From Roseomonas genomospecies 6 (lineage in GTDB: Bacteria > Pseudomonadota > Alphaproteobacteria > Azospirillales > Azospirillaceae), in the NCBI RefSeq assembly GCF_008365375.1, contig NZ_QOKW01000010.1:150068-214067 (forward strand): a stretch of DNA of 64,000 nucleotides, read 5' to 3'. Below, one piece after another: positions 25,582 to 32,645 of this stretch; the first letter of the stretch is position 1, and each line of letters starts with the position of its first letter. A program made the translations under genes and the position numbers. The notes beneath the pieces are model-generated. The model searched no databases. It had not been told where the DNA came from and worked only from the letters and a program-made list of their open reading frames with translations.

Positions 25582-28419
25582 TTACGCCGCATGGCTCAAC
25601 AGCGACGGATCGGCATGGTCGAGCAGCGGGTCATAGCCCACGTCGCTCAGGGTAGCGCCGTAGAGGTTGCCGGCCGTTGCCGCCGCCTCGGCCAGAGCCG
25701 CCGGGGCGGTGGCCGCCTGCTGGGCCGCAACGTGGCTCCACACGCTGTCCGTTCCGGCGTCCTGCGCCAGGGCGGTGGCGTCCCCGGCCGGGGTGGCGGA
25801 GGGGAAGAAGCTCTTGTCGGCGTCCACCACCAGCGTGCCGCCCCACCACATCGACGTCTGCCCCTTGACCACGTCCTTCCCGTCCAGCGCACCCTTGTCG
25901 TAGGTGACGATGCCGTCGGTGGGCGTGACGGACTTGCCGTTGATGGTGACCTTGTTCACGAACAGGGAGCGGTCCTGCCCGTTCACGACGGCGTCGTTGT
26001 CGTACTGGATCTGCACCTTGTGCGCCTGATCGGCGGTCAGGCTGGTGGAGAAGCTGTAATCCTTGGCCGTGGTGCCGGCCACCCCCTCCCCGATCTTCTG
26101 GCCGTCCACCAGCAGGTTGAAGTGGGCGTTCACCCCGGCCGCGGCGGCGCCGGAGGCGTTGACGGTAATCGTCGTGGTGCTGGGACCGCTCTGCGGCTGG
26201 GTGCTGCCCGCGGGGAATTCTTTGGCGGGAGCGTCCACCACCAGCGTGCCGCCCCACCACAGGGACGACTGCCCCTTCACCACGTCCTTGCCGTCCAGCG
26301 CGCCCTTGTCGTAGGTGACGATGCCGTCGGTCGGGTTGTGGGCGGTGCCGTTGATGGTGATCTTGTTGACGAACAGGTTGCGGTCCTGGCCGTTGACGAA
26401 GCCGTCGTTGTCGTACTGGATCTGCACCTTGTGCGGCTGCCCGGCGGTCAGGTTGGTGGTGAAGCTGTAGTCCTTCGCCGTCGTGCCGACCGTGGCGTCA
26501 CCGATGGCCTTGCCGTCCACCAGCAGCTTGAAGTGGGCGTTCACCCCACCCGCGGCGGAGCCGGAGGCGTTGACCTTGATCGTCGTGACGCTGGCCGTGG
26601 GAGTCGTCGGGACGGTCGGCGTCGTGGTCACCGTGTCCACGGCGAAACCGGCGGACCCCGCCTTGCCCGCGTTGCCGGCGAGGTCGGCGTAGCTGCCGGC
26701 CTTCACCGCCACGTTGGCGTCGGTGATCTTCGTGCTGGCGGAGGGCGTGAAGACGGCGGTGTAGGTGGAGGCGTTCACAGCCTTGAGGCCGCTCAGCGCG
26801 CCGCCCTTCACCGTCGTGTCCGTCAGGGCGAAGTCCTTCACCGCCTCGCTGAAGGCGAAGGTGACGAGCGGCGCCTCGCCCTTGGTCACGCTGGTGTCGG
26901 CGATGGTCACCTTGACCGTGGGGGGCGTGGTGTCGCCCGGGGTTGGGGCCGGGGGGGCCGGAGGGGCCGGCGGGTTGGTCGGCGTGGTGGGAAGGACCGA
27001 CGACCAGCCGGCGGTGGACGGATAGGCCTGCGACAGGGTGGAATGCTCATCCTGCGTGGTCGCGTTCATGTAGGCGGACCAGGTGTCGCCTTCCGGGAAA
27101 TCGCCCCAGCGCCAACGGTCGCCGTCCGGCATGTAGTAGGTGTTGTTGTCCCACTGGTTGCCGCCGTTCAGCATGCCGGCTTCATTGAAATCGGCCACGC
27201 CGCCCGACTGGCCGTTGCCGTCCCTGGAAACGGTGATGTTGTCGTGGATCTTGTTGTTGGTCGTGGTGTAGGTGCCGAACTCCCCGCCGCCGCGATCCTG
27301 CTGGATCATCACGATGCCGTTGGCGCCCTTGACCCCGGTGATGTCGATCTTGTTGCCGTAGGCCTCGACCTTCTGGGAGTTCTGGATCTGGATGGACCCG
27401 CCCCACAGCCAGCCTTCGGCCTGCGGCTTGGCGCCGTTCCCGATCAGCACGTTGTTGCGGATGACGGCGTCGTAGCTGATCTCGTGCGTGATGCCGCCGC
27501 CGCTGTTGCCGACCAGCAGGTTGTTCTCATACAGCGCGCCGACGTTGTCGATGTCGGTCCACATCCCGAAGCCGGTGTTGTCGTGCGAATAGTTGCCGCG
27601 AACCACGAGGTCGGTGGTGTAGGCGAACTTGGTGCCGCCGCCTTCCCAGAACACGTCGATGCCGGACCAAGCGCCGTTGCGGGCGATCTCGTTCCCTTCG
27701 ACCAGGATCTTGGCCCCGGCCCCGCCCAGGCCCATCTCGCCGTTGTCGTGGACGTAGTTGCCGATGAACTTGCTGCCGTCCTGCGACGTGGCACCGACCG
27801 CGTAGTTCAGCCGGATCTCGTTGTCCTGGATGGTCCAGCCGACGTCGCCCTGGATGGCGCCGTGCTGCACCGGCGGTGCGTACTTCTCGATGACGAGGTT
27901 CTTGATGGTCACATTGTCGGCGGTGCCGCTGAAGGCATGAGCCGTCACTCCGGCCTCGACCTTGTGCCCCGCCGGGTTGTCGCCGATGTAGATCTTGTCG
28001 GCGTTGTAGTCGAAGTAGAAGGTCCCCGCCTTCAGCTTCGACAGCGCATCCACCGGGGTCAGAGCCTTGTTGTCGATGTAGACGGTGTCCGGATAGCCGC
28101 CGCGCATCGCGTCAGGGCTGGCCTTGTCCGTTTCGCGGCGCTCGCCCTGCTGGGTCTGCCCGCCGATCACCCAGCGCCCGGCGCTCTCCTGGGTGAAGCC
28201 GGTCAGCAGCTTCGACCCGTTCAGCACGGCGCCCTCGGCCCCGATGAAGGTCTGATTGTCCTTGGGAGTGATCGACTGGAGGCGGTACTCGCCCGGCTGA
28301 AGCCAGAAGTTGGCGCCGGTGGGAGCGCTGTTGACGATGGACTGGATGTTGGCGCCCGGTGCGATGACGATCGCACCAGCGGGAGCCGTCAGCGTCTTCG
28401 GTCCGTACAGATTGGCCAT
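25582..28419 (-). CDS. Multidomain parallel beta-helix protein with Ig-like and tandem CBM60-like modules
   Basis: 945 residues. The first ~470 form a right-handed beta-helix paralogous to the product of 945-2423; both contain the RLQSI-PKD block, GAxGAVL, and the closing NGI/GGITHEISYD turns. A PAPPAPPAPTPGDTTPPT linker leads to an Ig-like domain (about 495-595: TVKVTIADTSVTKGEAPLVT ... AGSYADLAGNAG) of the kind found in large adhesins. Two near-identical modules follow (about 608-735 and 745-872), each with HFxLLVDGxxIG, HKVQIQYDND, LFVNKxTING, VTYDKGALDGKDVVKGQ and WWGGTLVVDA. These resemble Ca-dependent CBM60/CBM36 xylan-binding modules. There is no Sec signal peptide: the N-terminus starts MANLYGPKTLTAPAG. 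Export by a type I system is possible, but no RTX repeats or transporter are nearby. Probable extracellular polysaccharide-active or -binding protein. Confidence 0.82.
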   Translation of the reverse strand: MANLYGPKTLTAPAGAIVIAPGANIQSIVNSAPTGANFWLQPGEYRLQSITPKDNQTFIGAEGAVLNGSKLLTGFTQESAGRWVIGGQTQQGERRETDKASPDAMRGGYPDTVYIDNKALTPVDALSKLKAGTFYFDYNADKIYIGDNPAGHKVEAGVTAHAFSGTADNVTIKNLVIEKYAPPVQHGAIQGDVGWTIQDNEIRLNYAVGATSQDGSKFIGNYVHDNGEMGLGGAGAKILVEGNEIARNGAWSGIDVFWEGGGTKFAYTTDLVVRGNYSHDNTGFGMWTDIDNVGALYENNLLVGNSGGGITHEISYDAVIRNNVLIGNGAKPQAEGWLWGGSIQIQNSQKVEAYGNKIDITGVKGANGIVMIQQDRGGGEFGTYTTTNNKIHDNITVSRDGNGQSGGVADFNEAGMLNGGNQWDNNTYYMPDGDRWRWGDFPEGDTWSAYMNATTQDEHSTLSQAYPSTAGWSSVLPTTPTNPPAPPAPPAPTPGDTTPPTVKVTIADTSVTKGEAPLVTFAFSEAVKDFALTDTTVKGGALSGLKAVNASTYTAVFTPSASTKITDANVAVKAGSYADLAGNAGKAGSAGFAVDTVTTTPTVPTTPTASVTTIKVNASGSAAGGVNAHFKLLVDGKAIGDATVGTTAKDYSFTTNLTAGQPHKVQIQYDNDGFVNGQDRNLFVNKITINGTAHNPTDGIVTYDKGALDGKDVVKGQSSLWWGGTLVVDAPAKEFPAGSTQPQSGPSTTTITVNASGAAAAGVNAHFNLLVDGQKIGEGVAGTTAKDYSFSTSLTADQAHKVQIQYDNDAVVNGQDRSLFVNKVTINGKSVTPTDGIVTYDKGALDGKDVVKGQTSMWWGGTLVVDADKSFFPSATPAGDATALAQDAGTDSVWSHVAAQQAATAPAALAEAAATAGNLYGATLSDVGYDPLLDHADPSLLSHAA

Positions 28420-28751
28420 GTGTCAATACTCTCTTTAGGTCTCAGCTTCTGGTATGAGTTTTTGGCGTTTTCGCCCTTTGGCATATGCCCCTCCTACCAA
28501 TTCGCGCCGCGTCTCTGGCGGGGCATTTTTGTGAGATTCCGTGATTCTTTTGCGAAGACTCCGGGAGGTCTTTGTTTTTCAAAAGGAAATCTTTTCAACA
28601 TCAAGAACCGCATCATCGGGCGCATAGCGTACGTTTGTGAGTTCTGTCCTATCCCGTCCGAAGAATGGACAACACCGCCGGTATTGTCCTACCCTACCTG
28701 ATTATCAGTGTTTTCTGATGGTTCCCGCAGCATCCGGAGGGAGGCGCCGTC
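28420..28751. other. Divergent intergenic region
   Basis: 332 bases of relatively AT-rich DNA between the beta-helix gene (minus) and the cytochrome gene (plus). TGTCCTA occurs near 28646 and again near 28685, but no clear promoter pair can be assigned. No coding sequence is supported. Confidence 0.45.
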
Positions 28752-29123
28752 ATGCGGGCCGCCATACTGATCGTCTCCGCCGCGACGCTTCTGTTGCCGA
28801 CCGCGACCACGGCGCAGGCCGTCCCGCAGGGGGCCATGTCGGATGGACCGGGCAGCGTCGGCTATGGCCGGCGGCTGGCGGAGGAGATTTGCGGGGAATG
28901 CCACCGGGTGACGGCGGGCAAGCCCGCCAAGCCGCCCCCGATGGAGGAGGACGCCACAGCGCCCGACCTGACCGAGCGGATGACCGACCCGGCAATGACC
29001 GAACTGGCGTTGCGCAGCTACCTGCGGACCTCGCACCCGCTCATGCCGAACATCCGGCTGACTACGGACGAGACGGACGACATCGTGGCCTATCTGATGA
29101 CCCTGAAAAGGGGAGCGCGGTGA
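28752..29123 (+). CDS. Small periplasmic c-type cytochrome
   Basis: 123 residues, start at 28752 behind GGAGGG. A Sec signal peptide (MRAAILIVSAATLLLPTATTAQA) leads into a single-haem class I cytochrome c domain. The haem-binding motif is CGECH at residues 47-51 and the likely distal ligand is Met98 in HPLMPN. The helix around YLRTSHPLMPN and the DIVAYLMTL C-terminal helix fit the fold. It would carry single electrons in the periplasm. No obvious oxidase or dehydrogenase partner lies beside it: the neighbours are a beta-helix protein and a response regulator, so its partner is unknown. Confidence 0.88.
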   Translation: MRAAILIVSAATLLLPTATTAQAVPQGAMSDGPGSVGYGRRLAEEICGECHRVTAGKPAKPPPMEEDATAPDLTERMTDPAMTELALRSYLRTSHPLMPNIRLTTDETDDIVAYLMTLKRGAR

Positions 29124-29130
29124 GGCCCCG

Positions 29131-29568
29131 CTATTTCGCCGGAAGCTTGACGATCTCGAACCAGTAGTTCTCCAGCCCGCTGATGACTGAGAAGAAGTCC
29201 TGCAGGTCCAGCGGCTTCGTCACGAAGCTGTTGGCGCCGAGCTGGTACATCGCTTCCACGTCGCGGTCCACGTCGGAGGTGGTCAGGACCACCACCGGGA
29301 TGCCGCGCAGCTCCACATCCTGCTTGATGGCCGTCAGGACGCCGCGCCCGTCGAGCCGCGGCATGTTCAGATCCAGCAGGATCAGGTCCGGGCGCCGCGC
29401 GTTGGCGTAGCGCTCCCCCTCGCGGCGCAGATAGGCCAGGGCCTCCACCCCATCGACGGCATGATGCACATCGCACAGGATGCGCCCTTGCCGGATCGCC
29501 CGCTTCGCCAACCCGGCATCGGCGGGATCGTCTTCGACCAGAAGGATGTGGAAGGGGGCGCTGCTCAT
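29131..29568 (-). CDS. Stand-alone response regulator (receiver only, Rcp1-like)
   Basis: 145 residues from the ATG at 29568. A complete receiver domain: acidic pair in ILLVEDDPADAGLAKRAI, phospho-acceptor Asp66 in DLILLDLNMPRLDG, Thr in VVVLTTSDVDRD and the Lys in SFVTKPLDLQDFF. No output domain. The insert EALAYLRREGERYANARRPD is typical of the Rcp1/CheY-like regulators paired with phytochrome-type or PAS kinases. It probably takes phosphate from one of the two histidine kinases encoded upstream on the same strand and acts by protein contact. Unlike the other three signalling genes, it is separated by 162 bases from its upstream neighbour. Confidence 0.87.
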   Translation of the reverse strand: MSSAPFHILLVEDDPADAGLAKRAIRQGRILCDVHHAVDGVEALAYLRREGERYANARRPDLILLDLNMPRLDGRGVLTAIKQDVELRGIPVVVLTTSDVDRDVEAMYQLGANSFVTKPLDLQDFFSVISGLENYWFEIVKLPAK

Positions 29569-29703
29569 GTCACGGATTCCTGCTTTGGCCGCTTCCGGGC
29601 GATCCCGAACACGACGCAATGATAGCGGAACCCCGGTGGATTTCCACAATGACGGTAAGGGCACAGCCTCCGCCGCGACGAAACCGGAGCGGCGGCGCCC
29701 AAT

Positions 29704-29743
29704 CAGCCCGGTTGGTTCAGCCCGGTTGGTTCAGCCCGGCTGG
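29704..29743. repeat. 14-base tandem repeat at the end of the GGDEF gene
   Basis: CAGCCCGGTTGGTT occurs at 29704-29717 and again at 29718-29731, followed by a partial copy CAGCCCGGCTGG to 29743. The repeat spans the stop codon of the GGDEF gene (29731-29733), so changes in copy number would fall mostly in the 3' untranslated region. Confidence 0.8.
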
Positions 29744-31032
29744 ACCGCCTCCGTGACGACCTGGTTCCGCCCATTGTTCTTGGCCCGGTACAGGGCGTGG
29801 TCCGCCCGCCCCAGCGCCCGGTCGATGGCCGTGTCGTCGGCGGTGCAGGACGCCACCCCGATGCTCGCGGTCATGCGCAGCGTGACGCCGCAGGACAGCG
29901 GGAACGCGCTGTCGGCAAGGCGCCGGCGCAGCCGTTCGGCCACGTCCGCCGCCTCGTCCAGCCCGGTTTCGGGAAGCAGGATGGCGAACTCCTCGCCGCC
30001 CAGCCGGCCCAGATGGTCCGTCTCGCGCAGCGCGGACCGGCAAAGCTCGGCCAGTTGGCACAGAGCCTCGTCGCCCGCGGCGTGGCCGTGGGTGTCGTTG
30101 ATGGACTTGAAGTGGTCGATGTCGAGCATCAGCACCGACACGGGCCGGCCGTAGCGGCGCATCCGCGACAGCTCGCCCTCCGACAGCTCCATGAAGCGGC
30201 GGCGGTTCCACAGGCCGGTCAGCGGGTCGGTGGTGGCCATGCGCCGGAGTTCCTGCTCCACGCGCTTGCGTTCGGAGATGTCGCGGACGACCGCGGTGTA
30301 GAGCATGCCGTTGGGGTGCTGCAGCTTGGCGATGGAGACCTCCGCCGGGAATTCGCGCCCGTCGAAGGTCAGGCCGGTCACCTCCCCGCGGTCCGACATG
30401 GCCCGGGTGGAGACGTCGGACCCGGCGAAGGTCGTCACGAACATCGCGTGGCTGTGCCGCACCCGCTCCGGGATCAGCAGGCTCACCGGGCGCCCGACGA
30501 TCTGGTCCGACGCGTAGCCGAACAGCCGCTCCGCCGCCGGGTTGAACAGGGTGATGTTCAGATTCTCGTCGGTCGTCAGGATGGCGTCCTGAGCCAGTTC
30601 GATGATGCCGGCCAGCCGTTCCTCCGACAGGCGGAGCTGCTCCTCCAGCCGTTTGCGGGCGATGGCGTGCTGGATGGCGCGCCAGACCAGCGGCCCGTCG
30701 GCCTGCCCCTTCACCAGATAGTCCTGGGTGCCGGCGGCCAGCGCCTGGAGCGCGAAATCCTCGTCGTCCAGACCGGTCAGCACGACCAGAGGCAGCGACG
30801 GCACGTCGCCGCGCATCCGCCGCACCGTGTCGAAGCCGAAGCTGTCCGGAAGCGACAGGTCGAGCAGAACCACGTCGCAGGCGTTGCGCAGCAGGAAGGC
30901 CCGCGCCTCCTGGAGCGATGTGGCGCGGGTGAGCGTGAAGCGGCGGGCATAGGGGCGCAGGGTCCGGATGACCAGCCCGGCGTCCGCGTCGTCGTCCTCG
31001 ACCAGAAGAATCGTGACGGTGTTCTGGTTCAT
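29731..31032 (-). CDS. REC-PAS-GGDEF diguanylate cyclase
   Basis: 433 residues. An N-terminal receiver (about 5-125) has phospho-acceptor Asp58 in DVVLLDLSLPDS and Lys108 in DYLVKGQ. A PAS sensor follows at about 135-255 (IIELAQDAILTTDENLNITL ... TAVVRDISERKR). A GGDEF domain occupies 262-430 with the active-site loop GGEEF at 345-349 and an RETD product-inhibition site at 336-339. It should make cyclic di-GMP when phosphorylated, subject to feedback inhibition. Its start overlaps the stop of the upstream kinase gene (ATGA, 31029-31032), so the CHASE kinase is its most likely phosphodonor. Cyclic di-GMP commonly controls exopolysaccharide and motility, which fits the nearby polysaccharide cluster. 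Confidence 0.9.
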   Translation of the reverse strand: MNQNTVTILLVEDDDADAGLVIRTLRPYARRFTLTRATSLQEARAFLLRNACDVVLLDLSLPDSFGFDTVRRMRGDVPSLPLVVLTGLDDEDFALQALAAGTQDYLVKGQADGPLVWRAIQHAIARKRLEEQLRLSEERLAGIIELAQDAILTTDENLNITLFNPAAERLFGYASDQIVGRPVSLLIPERVRHSHAMFVTTFAGSDVSTRAMSDRGEVTGLTFDGREFPAEVSIAKLQHPNGMLYTAVVRDISERKRVEQELRRMATTDPLTGLWNRRRFMELSEGELSRMRRYGRPVSVLMLDIDHFKSINDTHGHAAGDEALCQLAELCRSALRETDHLGRLGGEEFAILLPETGLDEAADVAERLRRRLADSAFPLSCGVTLRMTASIGVASCTADDTAIDRALGRADHALYRAKNNGRNQVVTEAVQPG

Positions 31033-32645
31033 GACGGTCCTCTCGGGCGGGCGTGCGGAAGATGGAGGGAGAAGGTGCTGCCGACGCCGGGCGCCGACTC
31101 CAACGTGATCCGGCCTCCCATCCGCTCCGCCATCTTGCGCGCGATGGCCAGCCCCATGCCGGTGCCGGGATGCTCCTCGCGCGAATGCAGGCGGCGGAAG
31201 ACCTCGAAGATCTGTTCGCGGTACTGGGGCTCGATCCCGATCCCGTTGTCGCGGACGTCGATCACGTCCTGCCTGCCGTCGCGCCGCTGCACGACGGCGA
31301 TCTCGGCGGCCCGGTAGGGGTGACGGTATTCCACCGCGTTGCCGAGCAGGACGACGAGAATCTCGCGCAGGCGTCGTTCGTCGGCCATCACCGCGCCCAG
31401 CCCCTCGGCGGTCACGACGGCCCCGGTCTCGCGGACGCGCTGGTCCAGGATCGCCAGCGCGCTGTCCAGCGCCTCGCCCGCGTCGGTCTGACGGATGCGC
31501 AGCGGGACGCGGTCCTCGGCCAGGAAGAGCTGCACGTCGCGCAGAAGCATCTTCAGCCGCGACGCGCCGTCCACGATCTGGCGGATGAACTCCGCCCCCT
31601 CCTCGTCCAGCCGGCCCTGGAAATGGCGCTCCAGAAGCTGGGTGTAGCTGGCGATGGCGCGCAGCGGCTCCTGCAGGTCGTGGGCCGTGACGTAGGCGAA
31701 GCGCTCCAGTTCGCGGTTCAGGCCGTCCAGCTCGCCGGTGCGCCGCTCCACCAGCCGCTCCAGCGTGTGGCGCCGGCTCAGCATCAGATAGGCCAGCGCC
31801 TCGGTCAGCAGGGCCAGCAGGGCGAAGACCGCCAGGAAGGCGGTGTAGGCCGGGTCGGCGTGGGCGGCCCCCAGCCAGCCGGCGCGCGGGGCCAGGGCGA
31901 ATTCCCAGGTGCCGTCGGTCAGGGTGATCGATTCGACGATGGGCGACAGGCGCAGCACCGCGCCCTCCCCCGCCACCACGACCCCGTTCTCGGCGCGCAG
32001 CAGGAAGGCCAGATCCTGCGGCATGGCGTCCAGCCGCGCCTGATCCAGGATGGGCTTCAGGTCGAAGACCATGCCGACGGCGCCCCAGGGCCGGTCCTTT
32101 CCGAAAACGATCTGCCGCGCGATCAGCCCGCGCCCGCCCTGCGCCAGCTCCATCGGGCCGTGGACCGTGACGTCGCCGGTCACCAGAGCCCGCTGCACCG
32201 TCTCGGCATAGCCCGGGCGCGGGTCGGACAGAAGCGCGCTGCCGAAGACGCGTTGGTTGCCGTCCATCGGGTGGATGTGGCGGACGACGAAGCCCGGGGC
32301 GGCGGACACCCCGCGCACGCCGGTCACCGAGCGGCGCAACCCCTCCGCGAAGGGCACGAACTGCGCGTCCAGCGCGCCGACGTGGGACTCCACCCCGACG
32401 AAGGCGGTCAGGCCGCGCACGAGCGCCAGCCGTTCGTTCACCGCGCTGGACAGGGCGCTGGCGGCGCTGACCGCGGTCAGGGCCGCCGCGGCGCGCCGTT
32501 CGGCGATCAGGTAGCGGGTGTAGAGGCTGTCGGCCCAAAGAAAGGCGCCCACCAGAAGGACCGTCACCACGAGCTGGCCGGCGGCCAGCCAGCCGTAGCG
32601 GCGCAACGGGCCGTCCGGGCGCGCCGGGTCCGGCGGCTCGGTCAT
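31029..32645 (-). CDS. Membrane histidine kinase with CHASE-type sensor
   Basis: 538 residues. A transmembrane helix at about 18-38, a periplasmic CHASE-like domain (about 65-260, including RGVSAAPGFVVRHIHPMDGN and a GAVGMVFDLKPIL segment) and a second helix at about 265-288. A short coiled coil leads to the HisKA domain with phospho-acceptor His322 in YVTAHDLQEPLRA. The HATPase domain has ILVVLLGNAVEYRHP (N box), DVRDNGIGIEPQ (G1) and GTGMGLAIARKM (G2). It detects an extracellular ligand and should phosphorylate the coupled REC proteins. ATGA overlaps join it to the PAS kinase upstream and the GGDEF gene downstream. Confidence 0.9.
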   Translation of the reverse strand: MTEPPDPARPDGPLRRYGWLAAGQLVVTVLLVGAFLWADSLYTRYLIAERRAAAALTAVSAASALSSAVNERLALVRGLTAFVGVESHVGALDAQFVPFAEGLRRSVTGVRGVSAAPGFVVRHIHPMDGNQRVFGSALLSDPRPGYAETVQRALVTGDVTVHGPMELAQGGRGLIARQIVFGKDRPWGAVGMVFDLKPILDQARLDAMPQDLAFLLRAENGVVVAGEGAVLRLSPIVESITLTDGTWEFALAPRAGWLGAAHADPAYTAFLAVFALLALLTEALAYLMLSRRHTLERLVERRTGELDGLNRELERFAYVTAHDLQEPLRAIASYTQLLERHFQGRLDEEGAEFIRQIVDGASRLKMLLRDVQLFLAEDRVPLRIRQTDAGEALDSALAILDQRVRETGAVVTAEGLGAVMADERRLREILVVLLGNAVEYRHPYRAAEIAVVQRRDGRQDVIDVRDNGIGIEPQYREQIFEVFRRLHSREEHPGTGMGLAIARKMAERMGGRITLESAPGVGSTFSLHLPHARPRGPS

